Assembly (NCBI GenBank): GCA_027625915.1
Contig: JANTQA010000023.1
Span: forward strand, 2,232,001-2,296,000
Reading direction: 5' to 3'
DNA from: Anaeramoeba flamelloides
Taxonomy: Eukaryota; Metamonada; Anaeramoebidae
DNA: 64,000 nucleotides
Shown here one piece after another: positions 43,822 to 56,417 of the stretch. Under the pieces are notes generated by a model that was not told where the DNA came from, ran no database searches, and saw nothing but the letters and a program-made list of their open reading frames with translations. A program made the translations under genes and the position numbers. How positions within the stretch are numbered: position 1 is the first letter of the stretch; every line of letters starts with the position of its first letter.

Positions 43822-44193
43822 TAGTAATCCATTTTAGATAAAACTCTTATGATTAAAAAAACCAGAGAATACAAACTTTTTTTAACCTTTTTAAATTCAA
43901 ATTCCGACAAGTAACTCTTCATCCAATTCCAAATTAATAGATTTGTAATAATATTTTGTCAAAATAAGTAAAAAAAAAAAATTGGTTTATTATCTGGTGT
44001 TATTTCAGTGAATCCGAAGAAATATTCGGATTTTAATTACTGAAATGTGATATTTTTAATATGGCCTAGAGAGAATTATTATTAGCTTATTTTTGAGGAA
44101 TGAACAAAATTGCAAGAGATATTATTTGAAACTAGCTTGTTAATACCTAATAATTAAAATAAAATGTAAACCAAACATAAAAAAAAAAATATA

Positions 44194-44390
44194 AAGCCAG
44201 TTCCACTTTTAAGACTTAATCATTCAACGAAATTTAAGTAACAAGAAAAATCTCAAATTAAGGTACAAAATTCAAATATTAGCAAAATAAAATGAAAAAA
44301 AAAAAATTCCAAAAAATGTACTTTAATTTGAGATTTTTTTTATACCTTAAATTTGGTTGAAAGTTTGTGTCTTAAAAGTTGAATTGACTG
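44194..44390 (+). mobile_element. Tc1/mariner-type MITE, ~195-bp family, copy 3
   Basis: TA at 44192-44193 and 44391-44392. Begins AAGCCAGTTCCACTTTTAAG and ends AGTTGAATTGACTG. The centre is rearranged relative to the other copies. Confidence 0.8.
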
Positions 44391-45803
44391 TATTTCCGAT
44401 TTTATACTGGAAAATAAATAACAAAAAATGTCAACAATTCTACTAATTATTTTAATAATTTAGAAAAATTTTCACTCATATAGAATTTCCCAAAAATTAC
44501 CTTTAAATTACCAAACTCAAAAAAATTGATCAATTCGATCAAAATATTTTCAACTAATATTTTTTATTTTTATTGTTTGTTAAAAACATTCAATTTGGGC
44601 GAGTCAGATGATTAAAAGACTCTTTTAATTTTCACTTTTTTCGAAACTGAGGATGAGCTGCTATTATTGATATACATAAAATTTACTAATTTTATTTATC
44701 CCACAACTATTTCAATTTGATAAATATTAACTCTCACAATCCTTATAAAAATTTATTTTGATTAAAAAAAAAAAGCAATTCACAATTTGAAAATAGCCAA
44801 AAGGGGAAGAGTAAGTAAGTGGCAAGAAGTTGATCTAAAGTATAAGCTAATTAAATCATCTTTGTAGATATGTTATTTTTTGTCATTTTTTTAGCCTATC
44901 CAGTAGAAAATGATAACATTAATATTTTTTTTTCTTGAGAAGTTTATTGATCAACAATTCCCATTCAATTTTTTATTATTCACATAAGAGTCAATATATT
45001 GTTGGTGTAAATTACTTGAATTTAGAAAAAATAAGAAATATCAAAATTGTAAAGAAAGACATGTATTCGGATATTTCAAATGTAAGTTCATGATAAAAAC
45101 ATTTATTTTAACTTGAACTTTTATTTATTGAAGAGATCTTGTTAAAATAATAAATATATGTTTTTTAACATAAAGTTAAGTAGTAAAAATTCACTTTTAC
45201 AATAGCCTCTACATATTTTTCATTATTAATCAAAGTTCAGTTTGCTATGGTTTAAATAATGAGAGATATATTTTTGTTTCTAGCGTTGTGAATTGAGGTT
45301 GTTAATTGTTGAATTCACTTTTCTGTTTTATTCCATGGTTAACAATCTTAAAAATAATATATCATTTAGGTTTATATACCAGACACCTTTAAGATAATAT
45401 GATTTAGTTTAATAGATCAACTTTATAGATGGTAGGGGTAAAAAATTTATTTTTAAATTTTTGTAATTTTGCATAAATTTTGTTCAAAGAAAATTTATTC
45501 AGAAATGGATCCTTTATAATGATGAAAAATATATAGAATAATTCTCTTTTGTTCTTTGTTTTTTATTTTTTTATTATGGGATCAGAATGCCAATCCTCTT
45601 TTTAATTGTTTTCGGGGGGGTTTTTGGTATTGATTAGTATCCTCGCTAGGTTTTTAAAATTTCCAATAAGGCAAAATTATTGGATCATACTGTTTCGAAA
45701 TAGGTCGTGTTTAAAGTGTCTTTACTTCCTATCTTTTTTGAGAACACTTTTGAAAATAAAATTTTACTTATTTTAAGCATCTTTCTGATAGTAAAACTTT
45801 CTA

Positions 45804-45999
45804 CAGTCAGTTTCACTTTTAAGGCACAAACTTTCAACGAAATTTAAGGCACATCAAAATCTCAAATTAAGACACAAAATTTTTAATTATTTTTTTTACA
45901 ATTTATTTTACTAGAATCTGAATTTTGTGCTTTAATTTGAGATTTTTATTTTGCCTTAAATTTAGTTGAAAGTTTGTACCTTAAAAGTCAAACTTACTG
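45804..45999 (+). mobile_element. Tc1/mariner-type MITE, ~195-bp family, copy 4
   Basis: TA at 45802-45803 and 46000-46001. Begins CAGTCAGTTTCACTTTTAAG and ends CAAACTTACTG. It has the TTCAACGAAATTTAAGGCAC block and its inverted partner. Confidence 0.8.
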
Positions 46000-47282
46000 T
46001 AATTCTCTTTATAAATGGCAAAGTGTAAATACACTTAGAGTTGTCTAGATTAGAAATAATCAAAGTTTTGAACTTCAAATAAAGTAATCTTTTGAATTTT
46101 AAAATCAAATTTTAACTATTGGTATCTTTTTTCTCACTACAGTTTATTTAAGAAACAAATTTTTTTTAAGGTTTTTTGGATTTAGTCTGAAAAAAATTTA
46201 ATTTTTAATAAAATTTTATAAAAAATCATTATTTTTTTGTTCAAAATTTAAAATTTTTAGAAATATTGAATATAACTAAAGAAAAAATAAATTATTTTTT
46301 ATGATCTAAATCATCAAAGCCAAAAGGTTAGAATAAATAACATACACAACTTTAAATCCTTCCCAAAAGACAAAATTTAAAATTTTTTAACTTTACTAAA
46401 TCCAACTTTTGTTCTCCAAATTATGAAATTCGAAAACACATATTATCTTTGAATATTCAAATTATTTACAAATTATAAGTATTTTACTCTAATTTTATAA
46501 ATATACTTTAAAATGATTTATATGGGCCCAGATATAATAGTAAAATAAATTATTTTGTAAATTTTCCTTTTTTTGTCTTAGAATTTTAAAAATATTTTGA
46601 TGAATAAATATTTTTTAAAAAATGTTATATCTTTAATCCCCACAATATCCCATAAATATGAATACTTTTGTTTTCATTTAATTGGAATTATTTTATATAA
46701 TTTTTATTGTTTAGTGTAAAATATTTTTGTAACTCCAGATTTTTAAATATGAATATTCCTAAAATAATTTTGAATTAATAATCAAAAAATACTTTTAACT
46801 TTCTGTTATTTCATTTATTTTGAAATACCCTTTTTATTATTTTTTATTAAAAAAATTTTTTCTAATGGTACGCAGAGTTTCCAAAAAGATTTCATTTTTT
46901 GAATTTTTAGAATACGTAAATTTAAAATATCGTTATCGTAATAATAAAACGAATCAAATGGGATTACTTTTTAATCAACATTTTATATGTTTTAAAGTTC
47001 ATATTTAGAATAATTGTCCAAACACCTTAAAATTTATTTGATTTTTATTCCATCCAATTTGTAAAAAAAAATATTTATTTGTTATGAATGCTTTATTTCA
47101 AAAAAAGAATCGTTTGATTAAATTTCTAAGTAAAATAATTTTCATAAAAGAAATAAATGTAAAAAAAAATATAAGGATTGGCAAAAAGATGATTAAAACT
47201 GAATTTTCAAAAAGAAAAATCCCAAATGTTTTTTTTTTATTGAAAAATATTACATTTTTTTACATAATTTAAAAAAATATAC

Positions 47283-48405
47283 ATTTTATTGATGGAAAAG
47301 GATTAAATTACACTCTAAATGTCCTTTTACTTAAATTTCCCCAAATGTAATTTAAGTGTAAAATCATAGATTCCACTATTCTTCAGGGGAAAGATACACC
47401 CAACTTTTTATAGGTTTAAAAAGCATAACAAAAAAATATCAAGGAAAAAGTAAAAAAAAAAAGAATAAAAAATTGAAATTTAAAAAAAAGGATTTATAAA
47501 CAGGAATAAGTAAAAAATCAAAAAAAAAAAAAAAAAAAAAAACAATAATGCAATCTTTAATTAAGAACTCCTAAAATCACAGCCACAATACTTTTGGTTG
47601 GTTTAGTGATTTGATAATTTTTATGAATGTTCACTTGGAGATAATTGTTTATGTTGATGTAATTTCTATTTTTTTTATGATCTTATTTTCTTTAAATCTT
47701 TGGTCATTTTTAGGGGAAAATTATTAAATTTCAAATTGGGTCAAAATTCAAAATTGATGAAATTCTCATTTTTTTCAAAATAGTCAATTCAATTGTAATC
47801 TCTTGACTATAGACCTTTAAAACCCACTTATAAAGTAGTTTAAAGTGTTTTAAGGTATGTTAGAGTATGTTTGGGTGGTTTGGATGGTCTACTAGAAAAT
47901 TTTGGTGAGGTTGATAAAAAAAATAATTAAGAGACCAATTCAACTTTTGTTGCTTGTTTTAAGGGGAAAAAAATGTCAACTTAACTTTTTGTGTTAAAAT
48001 TGATTTTCGAACAAATTTTTAAAAATATTTTGTATTGGTAATTTCAAGATTTTGTATATTCTACAATTCAAGTAATAAAATACTACCAACAACAAAATAA
48101 TATCTTTGATTTTTTCGTCCCACAATTATCAAAAACCATTAAAAACAATCATATCAATAATAATAATCAAGAAACTCTTCAGAAATATGAAAAAAATCAA
48201 TTTGGCCAATTTTGAAATTTGACCCAATTTGATATTTAATAGTATACCCCATTTTTAGCCTTTACTTTTAAGATTTTTGTTTTAAACTTACTCATACTTT
48301 CTTGTTTCAGTGTCACGGTATTAGCAAATAACCTCTTGTTTTTTTTCATTTGTAACTCATCTTCCCAATATAAAGAGGATTTAGTCAGGGCTACATTTAA
48401 CACAA
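47283..48405 (+). pseudogene. dispersed gene-like fragment with signal-peptide-like frame, copy 2
   Basis: A plus-strand counterpart of 14529-15065, split by the MITE at 47714-48249. At one end both share AAATTTCCCCAAA and ATAATAGATTCCA or ATCATAGATTCCA. At the other end the frame from 48288 reads LLILSCFSVTVLANNLLFFF and then ICNSSSQYKEDLVRATFN, gap-free against copy 1. No start codon in frame. Likely a piece of an exon of a secreted-protein family, now non-functional or part of an unresolved gene. Confidence 0.5.
47714..48249 (+). mobile_element. Mutator-like MITE, ~500-bp family, best copy
   Basis: The 9-bp duplication CATTTTTAG stands at 47705-47713 and 48250-48258. Ends GGGAAAATTATTAAATTTCA and the complement ending ATAGTATACCC are about 35-bp inverted repeats including CAAATTGGGTCAAA. 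The related repeat at 14.66 kb shows the unoccupied site as TATTTTTAACC on its minus strand, which confirms the boundaries. No open frame. Confidence 0.8.
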
Positions 48406-48422
48406 ATCAAAAAAAAAAATAT

Positions 48423-48829
48423 TTATTAAAGCTGCTCCAATTTTACCGTGAAATTTTTTCAATATCAAAAGTTGATGTTGAAATGGATTTTTAAAAAGTT
48501 AAATATAAGAATAAGAAATCTCATACTGATAATTTTTTTTTTTAAATTAGCCAATATTAAAAATAATCTTGTTAGAAGACCAAAAAAAACTTCTTTTTTT
48601 AAGAGTAAATATTATCTTGTTTTGACTACGAATTTTTTATGTTTAGAATCTTTTTGGAGTTCTTAACTTTTATTTTTAGAATACTAGAAAAATTCTTGAA
48701 TATTGGCTCATTTATAACTTTTTTTTTTTCAATATGAGCTTTATTATTCTTATATTCTTAGCTTTAAAAATTTATATCAAAATCAACTTTTGATATTGGC
48801 ACAATTCCACGGTAGCTTTGGGAAGACTG
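48423..48829 (+). mobile_element. ~405-bp TA-flanked inverted-repeat element
   Basis: The right end is ...TTTGGGAAGACTG followed by TA, i.e. CAGTCTTCCCAAAGC on the complement. The left end is decayed (TTAAAGCTGCTCC). The arms share ACCGTGRAATT and CAATATCAAAAGTTGAT in inverted order. CAGT plus TA suggests another Tc1/mariner-derived MITE. Confidence 0.55.
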
Positions 48830-49693
48830 TAATTATTAAATTTTGAGAATGATAAGATTATATGAAAAATCTAATTTCAACAAGAAATGAGTCGAGGCTT
48901 ATAATTGAAATACAAAAGAATCATATGATCCCATGTAATCTTAAAAAGAATTATCTGTGATTTTTTTACAAAAAGGCATCAAAATGTGAACTATGATCAA
49001 TGGTGTAATTGAAATTGAAATTTTTATCTATGCTATAAATTGAATTTTCTATTTCATAAAAGACATTTTTAAAATGTCTTATCACTTTTTGTGGTGGGGT
49101 TAGAAGTCAATAAGCAATAGAAAAAAAAGAAAGGTTTACAATTTTATACTTTTTAGCTATTTTTTCAAGTTAAATAAGACAATAAATGAGTCCATAAAGC
49201 GAGTAATTGAATTTCTTTTGAATATTTTTGAATTTGTTTGATCCGTTTTTTTTTTTGTTATCTTATAAATTAAGATCAAATAAACTTTGCTTTAATTCAT
49301 TGTATATCTTAAAGTTTATTTTGAGTGGGGTATCTATGTAAATTATTATATCCTTGTAATTCCATCTATAGATATAGATAAAGATATAGATATATATGTA
49401 TGATCATTTTGTATTGCAAGTTGTTTCCTCGTTATAAAAAAAATGAAAAGTTATTAATGATCCAGAAAAAATATTTTGAAAAAACAAAAAAAAGGAAATG
49501 AGGATGAAAAGGAAAAAGTATATAAAAATAGATAATCTTTTTATTTGTTAATGTGGTTTGGTTCCTATGAAGTGTTTTCTTAGATATTAATATTTGAGAA
49601 CGCAAAATAAAGAAAATATTCAAAAAATAAAATAAAGTTTCATAAGAACATTCTTAAATTTTTAAGAATAAACCAAAATATTTGATGAATGAT
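48830..49693. other. AT-rich spacer downstream of uS12
   Basis: I see no gene or element. A short GATATA-type repeat lies at 49370-49400. Confidence 0.5.
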
Positions 49694-50649
49694 TTATGAT
49701 CTAGGTTTTTCTTTTTTGTGTTGCCAAAGTGCGAGAAGAGATACACCTGATACCTTTACAAGCTTAAATCTAACACCTGGTACATCACCAACAGCACGTC
49801 CACTTCTTCCAACTTTATTTATTCAAAATATGAAGCAAAATAGATAAATAAATAAAAAAGGAAACGGTCATTTAATATCAAATAAAATAAAAAAAAAACA
49901 AAAAGCAAAAAAAAAAATGAAAAAAACAATAAAAAGATTTTGGTTAAGTCTGAAGATCCAACATCTAAACAACAAGGGTCTTGGTTTTGTTTTCAAGAAA
50001 AAAAGAAAAAAAGAAAAAAGTGAAAAGATCTTACATCCACAAATTAAAACTTCGTCATTATCATCAATGTAAGTAAGTGATCCATCTTTTGGTACAAAAG
50101 CAAGAACTTTTTTACCATTTTTGGCAAGTTGAACACGAACACACTTTCTAATAGCAGAATTTGGTTGTTTTGCTTCAACACCTACTTTTTCTACAACAAT
50201 TCCACGAGCATGAGATGCGCCTTGGAAAGCGTCAGTCTTTTTTTGTTCAAAAAAGGAAATAATAAAATTAAAATAAACATAAAAAAAAATTTATTGGTTT
50301 GGATTAGTAAGGAAAAGAAGAATATTTCTTGAAAAAAAATATTTGTTTAATTGCTTGTTTGCTTGTTTTTGTTTTTTGTTGTTTATTTTTCGTTCATGTA
50401 AAAAAAAATAAGAAGAGATTATAGGCTTGATAATTACTTTGATTGCGGTTCCAGAGTGAGATTTTTTATATCTTTTATCTTTCCATCTTTGGACTTTACG
50501 TCTGTTTCTAAGTTTTCTACCGGCTCTAATACCCTTTGGTTTTCCTTTTGTTTTCCAAATTCAAATAAAAAAAATAAAAAAAAAAACAAAAAAAAAAAAT
50601 AAGCAAAGCAAAAGAAACAAAAAAAAAAAAATTAAAATCACGTACCCAT
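49694..50649 (-). CDS. RPS23: 40S ribosomal protein uS12 (Rps23), four exons
   Basis: Exons: 50646-50649 (only ATGG), 50438-50544, 50035-50236 and 49694-49812, totalling 432 nt or 143 residues plus TAA. This is exactly the length usual for eukaryotic Rps23. All three introns (101, 201 and 222 nt) are GT...AG: GTACGT, GTAATT and GTAAGA donors. The protein begins [18 protein letters not shown]. It has the invariant [15 protein letters not shown], with Pro62 in the position that is hydroxylated in other eukaryotes. It continues [26 protein letters not shown] and ends [12 protein letters not shown]. uS12 sits at the decoding centre of the small subunit and monitors codon-anticodon pairing; the PNSA loop contacts the A site. 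No missing residue is evident. The tiny first exon suits early splicing control but is common in ribosomal protein genes. Confidence 0.97.
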
Positions 50650-53253
50650 TTAAATTACAAAGCAAAAGTTTTCAAAAAAAACAAAAAAAATGAAATTCCG
50701 ACCTTTCAATTTTCATTATTTGAAATCTAAAGTCTGTGAAGAAACCACTAGCCTCAACTACTAATTCAACAGACGGAAAAAAATATTCTTTTTGTCTTTT
50801 GACAACATAACACAGAAAAATAAGAACATTTTTATCCTTCATCTTTTCAAACAATAAATTTAGAAAAACAATGTTTAAATGGGTTCCAATTATCATTAGA
50901 TCTTTTGGAAAAATAAAAAGGTTTTTTGCACAATTCAAGAAATAAAGACAAAAGAATTCTGAAATTTTCTTTTCTAATGAGGCAAATAAGGTTTGGGTTG
51001 ATTATCTTCTCAAAATCAAATTGAAAGTATCAACCAATGTTATACTGACCATCAATTTTCAATTACTCATTTGAAATTGAGGATAGTATTAAATTTAATA
51101 TACTTGTATCAAAATACACAATAATTTAGCATCCTCTAAATTTAACCTTTCAAAAAGCTTATTGAAAAATCTAAGATAGTTCCTTAAAGAACAGTAGTCA
51201 AAGAAAAGTTGTTTGACTATTTATCAGATTTGTTCATTCAAATAAAATGAACTCTCAAACATCATAACTTACAACCAATTAACTTGTAGAATTAATTTTT
51301 GATTCTGCACCCTTCAAAAGTCTTATCAAGCAAATACCCATGATCTAAAAATATTTTAATTCTCCCAATTTTGCAGTTTATTTCAGTAAAATGTTTTTTT
51401 TTTCAATAAAGGTACCTCCACATGATCTTCAAAAAGGTATTAGTTAGACAAATAATGGGAAAAATATTTCACTTCATAAGCAATTTTTTTTACTTTTTTC
51501 TAGAGTGATATATCAAGAAAGAGTTTCTAATTTCTCATCTCTATTTCTTGGTTTGTTTTTTACTTTTTTATGGAATTATTTGGTAAACAAAGAATCCGAA
51601 CTGAAAGAATTATAATATTACAAATAATAACCTTTAAATTTTCACTCCCAGTAATAGTATTGTTCCGTAATTACAATTATCTCCCAACCAATACTAAAAA
51701 CTTTATTAATTGTTGAATAAATTTCTACTCCTTTATCTCTTATAGAAACTCAACTTTTTTTCATTCAAATTTCTAAAGATCATCAAGATCTCGACCAAAC
51801 GATTTACATATGATATTTTAAGAGTATTATTAAAATCTTTTTTATTAGTATTCGAAGCAAAATTTTAACTTTTTTATTTTTAATTTAAAAACACAATACT
51901 GTAGTGTAACTAACCCGTGTTTTTTATTTTAACCCATTACTAAAATTTAACTCTTGAAAAAAATATTGGCTGACTCTAGAAATAAAAGAAACAAATCAAT
52001 GGGATGAAAACAGTATATAAACAAGAAACTGAGTTCTTTAAAGAAATTTTAAAAAAGAATTATGAAGATACTGGAAGATTAAAATGTAATTTTTTTGACG
52101 AAAAAATAAGAACAAAAGTTCATTTTTTAAGGAATTTTTAAAATAAAATTATTCTCTCTTACAATTTTGTAAATATTATCAAATTTTTGAAATAAAATCA
52201 TTAAATATAATTGTGCCATTTCGACTAATTAAAGATCTAACCTCTAAAGTCAATTTGGATCTGAACCAAGAATCTAAAAGTGTTTTCTGGTCTTCCAATA
52301 CCCAAGTCTGAAAAAAAAACACGAGTTAAATTTTCGTAATGGGTTAAAGGTTGTCAACATGGGCTATTTACACCACTTTAATACCCCACACAGATTTGAA
52401 AGAGTAAAGATCACAAATTAAAAGTATTATTTTAGAATTGATAAATAAACCTTTTAACCAAACAACAATTAAGAGTGAGAATATTCAAACAGAGAGTTAG
52501 TATTATTATACTAAAATTCCTTGTAGGTTCAAAGATATAGTTACCACCACCAATTCTTATTCTTGAGACCATCAACAATTACTTAGACTATTTTCAAAAA
52601 ATAGAAACACCCTTAATGACAACACATTTGATAAACATGAGACAACATAATAATTAGTTAATAAAAACTGAAAAACCAAATTGAATTAACATACCTGGAT
52701 CTTAGGATTGAATTTTTGAATCCTCTTTGAGAAATTATTTCACTTATAAAATTATTACGAAATTTCAATTTTGAATTTAACCATCCCACACACAAGACAC
52801 TTAATATTCATCCACACAAATTTCTCAATTAAATATAAAAAAGAAAATCAATTCAAAAAATAACACCAAATAAAGGACTTTAGTTCATTTAAAAACCACT
52901 TGAATTGAAATGTATTTCTTTATTGGTTAATCGGTTAAACTTGTAAGAATGTCATTAAAAATATCCATTTTTTTAAAAGATCTGAAGATTTTTAAAGCTT
53001 TTCAAGAACTCTAACTGTTCACCTTACCTCCAAAAAATTCCAATCAAAGAAGTTTAGAAGTTTTGATCTCAAAAAATTCATTTTTTTTTCAGTTTCTTTT
53101 TTTTGTCAAACATTTTGCTTTTTTTTATATTATTTCAATAATCTATTGACATTTGAACAAAAAAAAAACCAAAACAAAAACAGTAACAAACCTCTAGCCA
53201 ATAAAAAAAAATTAAAAACTACTTTTACAAAAAACTTTTTTGGATTTGGGTTG
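50650..53253. other. spacer between uS12 and the Tango6-like gene
   Basis: The two genes diverge from this stretch, so both promoters lie here. Apart from the MITE at 51899-52378 nothing is recognised. The frame of the plus-strand gene is open from 53146 but only from TTG, so 53146-53253 is either 5' UTR or part of an upstream exon. Confidence 0.55.
51899..52378 (-). mobile_element. Tc1/mariner-type MITE, ~480-bp family, copy 2
   Basis: Flanked by TA (51897-51898 and 52379-52380). The right end is the complement of AAGTGGTGTAAATAGCCCAT and the left end CTGTAGTGTAACTAACCCGT. The arms share TTTAACCCATTAC and AAAATTTAACTC in inverted order. Related to 5704-6180 in reverse orientation. Confidence 0.65.
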
Positions 53254-55581
53254 ATGGATAATGAAAAAATTGACGAATTAATTAAACTGCTTGATCAGTT
53301 AGTGACCAAGAACCTCAAACGAACCAAAGTTGAAGACGTTGTAATTAAACCAGAATTTGAATACCAAGTTAAAGAAGTGGATTCCTTTTATTATCAAAAA
53401 TTGTACATAATTTTAACCAAGTTAACCCTTCTTAGTCAAATCGTAAAAAAAAGTGAAAAAGAAAGCGGTCGGCAAATATTTGGTACACGTGATGTCAGTT
53501 TGCTTCGCATTATTTTTGAATTTGTGATCATTTATGGGATCTATCCACAATTGTCAAGAGGTGTGAACATACCACTTAACAATCGTACAAACCATTTTGA
53601 AATTGTTGCAATTGTAAGCAATCTAAAAAAAACAAGAACAATCAACACAAGGGTAGCGATCCTTTCAGATATTTATACGGGCATTTCAAAATTAATAACC
53701 TGTGATTATTTGGGTGTGTATCAAATCAACCAGCAATACTTTACTGACTTGTTATGCATCTTATTCCAACAGGTTTGGTTAATTCGGAAATTAAATTGCA
53801 AAACACTTACCAGCCCAAAATCCATCTGTGAGCAACTCAACAAAGAAGACCCTTGCCGTCATGTCTATCAGCAAATAGACGATTTAAAGAAAAAATTCCC
53901 GTCAACAATCGTTTACACTTGCGCTATCCCTTTGTTAGGAACAGAACTGCAAAGACCAAAGAGATGGTTTTACACCCTAATTACCGATTTATTATCCAAC
54001 ACTTTATTAACAAAATTTGGATTGATTTCGTTAGTTGCCTGCTTATTGGCGACATGTAAAGACGACGGAGTTGGTGGGAATAGCAACACAAAATCAACGA
54101 ATTCCTCACAAAGGATACGATCGCATCATATGATCTTTCATAAGGCATGCCATATTGTCCTCAGATTGCCTACCACCATTCCAAATTATAAGGACTATTT
54201 TAAGAAATTATGCCCACAAATTATTAAAGGAATGCATTTAACAGGAACCAAATCAATGAATATTGTGCATGGAATTGCTTTCATTGGAACAAAAATTTTA
54301 GAGTTGTTTCCAAAAATCGGAGCAAAATATTTGTTATTAGATCTTTTGAAACCATTCCAGCCATTTTTAGAACCTAGATTGTTTTTTGAAGAATTCGGTA
54401 ATAATAACAATACTCTTGGCAACAATACTGAAAACGAAAACAACAACAAAACTAACAACATTAACAACAACAACAACAACAACAAAAACAATAACAACAA
54501 TAACAAAAACAAAAACAACAAGGACACGAACAAAAACATCGACGATAAAACATTAAAAGATAACCAAATTTTAATTAATACTATTGCATTAACAAGATCT
54601 GTTGAAGATATTCATAAACTAATAAATATCTCTTCAAAGCCATTGATTATTGTCGAACATTTAATTAGAGCAAAAATAATTTTCCCGTTATTTAAATTAT
54701 ATAATTTTACCCGAGTTGGGATTTCTTCTCTGAAGGTTTCTTGTAAAGAAATCATTTCATCAATTATAAAAATATGTGAAAATGAAAGCACAAAACTATT
54801 CCAGTCTTTAATCTGGCCAATTTTTTTAATAGGCAGCGAACATGAACTCGAAAGAACAAAATACGAAACTCTAATGATTTTTCAAAAAAATGACGGCAAT
54901 GATGATGAAAACGGGAATGGTTATAGGAATTTAATTAACCGTGTTCAATTTGATTATGATAAGTCAGGCGGGGTAATTATCACATTAAAAAAACAAAACG
55001 AAAAAGACAATTTCAACCAGCAGATAGACGCCATTGTCGAATTATTAAAAGAATTGAAATGCTTAAACCTTTCTGGTGATTTGTTTGTCGATTTATTAAA
55101 ATTAACTGCTATTGAAAAATACGAAAACAATGAAAAAAAAATCCAATATGAAATCTCAAACCAAATTAAAATTAAATGTTTGCAATTATTAGAAAAAATG
55201 ACGAACGAATTAGGCTCAAGTATTTTGAAAAATATTTTGCAAGTTGTCGAATTTATTCAAATTATGCTAGTGAATCCAGATCTTGAGACAGTGTCTCTCG
55301 CTTTAGCCTTAATTTCTACAATTATTTATGGCGAGTTTGTAAAAATAAAAAAAAAGGAATTTTTAATTTTTGTCAAATTATTACCAATTTTAAAGCAACT
55401 ATCCAATTCTGAAGATATTCAAATTTCTGAAATGGCCTCAACAATATATTCCACGATTACAACTTATGATAAATGGGATTTGGTTGATGAGGTGAAAATA
55501 AATAAGCAAAGCAAATCTTTAAAACCGAAATCAAAAAGCAAACCAAAAAACAAAAACAAAATTAATATTCAAGAAATCCCC

Positions 55582-55622
<41 letters not shown>

Positions 55623-56386
55623 AGATGACAATGATGATGAAAAGAAAAAAAATAATGAAAAAATTGATATCAAACAAATACTTGAAGATTTAAGAAGTCC
55701 AATGATGCCGGTACGTGCGCATGGGTTAATTACTTTAAAAAAAATGATCTTAAAAAAAGATAAAGTAATTACACAGAATTTAGATAGAGTTTATGAAATT
55801 TTTAGAGCGCAACTTAATGATCAGGATTCCTATATCTTTTTAGCCGCAATCCAGGGAATGTGCGCACTGGGCGATATTTATGCTGATAAAACAATCCCAT
55901 TGCTGTGTAAATTATATTTGAACAGAATTGAAAAAGAAGAAGTTCGAGTAAAAATTGGCGAAGCATTATTAGATATTGCAAAAAGATGTGGTAAAATGCT
56001 CCCCGTTTTTGCCCAATATTTTATTAACGCCTTCCTCACAGGCGCTAGGCACCATTCAGAAACCGTCCGTGCAAGCGCAATCTCAAATCTTGCCACCTTT
56101 GTAGAGGTGCTACAATACGGGATCTTTCCCTATGCACAGGAAATCGTATCTTCTGTTTTAACAATCATTTCTTCAGATAAATTCTCAATTGTTAGAAGAG
56201 CCGGAGTATATATGTTTTCTTATATATTTAGAAGCCTGGCGCTAGAAACTCCCAATTACATTAAAAATTTAGATAAAATTGAAAACCAATTGATAATTAT
56301 GATAAATTCCGACAAAGACCAGCTTGTTAGAAATCATGCTAAAGTTGCCTTGTCAGAATTGGAAATCATTAAACAACAATCAATTC

Positions 56387-56391
<5 letters not shown>
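53254..56391 (+). CDS. TANGO6: Tango6/Rtp1-family HEAT-repeat protein (1045 aa from ATG)
   Basis: The first ATG in frame is 53254. The 36 codons upstream are open and coding-like, so an extra 5' exon is possible. The protein is helical HEAT/ARM-type. The C-terminal third is diagnostic: EDLRSPMMPVRAHGLITLKK (~815-835), AQLNDQDSYIFLAAIQGMCA (~855), then GEALLDIAKRCGKMLP, VRASAISNLATFVEVLQ and a final DKDQLVRNHAKVALSELE (~1020). This is the arrangement of the two conserved RTP1 C-terminal domains in human TANGO6/TMCO7 and yeast Rtp1. Yeast Rtp1 helps assemble and import RNA polymerase II; the metazoan name comes from a secretion screen. Poly-Asn inserts at ~390-430 and ~776-790 interrupt loops. 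No intron is seen. An (AT)n tract begins at the stop codon itself. Confidence 0.85.

Positions 56392-56417
<26 letters not shown>
56391..56417. repeat. (AT)13 tract at the stop codon of the Tango6-like gene
   Basis: The last A of the TAA stop is the first base of an alternating AT tract. Confidence 0.9.

Larger units (their letters stand above)
42114..47282. other. gene-poor spacer with three mariner-type MITEs
   Basis: Apart from the MITEs at 43622, 44194 and 45804 I find no supported gene. Somewhat less AT-rich patches (42590-42620, 44590-44660, 45580-45720) have no frame or RNA fold that I can defend. Short frames at 46820-47272 are Lys/Ile/Phe-rich and look like chance. Confidence 0.5.

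Noticed and set aside
44620-44680. Possible box C/D snoRNA (GGATGAGCTG ... near CTGAGG)
   Set aside because: Box order and spacing do not fit C, D', C' and D, and no closing stem is present.
46820-47272. Two adjacent Lys/Ile/Phe-rich plus-strand frames
   Set aside because: Base composition is that of the spacer, there are no motifs and no splice sites joining them; likely chance.
50672-50938. 88-codon minus-strand frame next to uS12
   Set aside because: It lies immediately upstream of the uS12 start, has no domain and does not splice to uS12 in frame; probably promoter or UTR.
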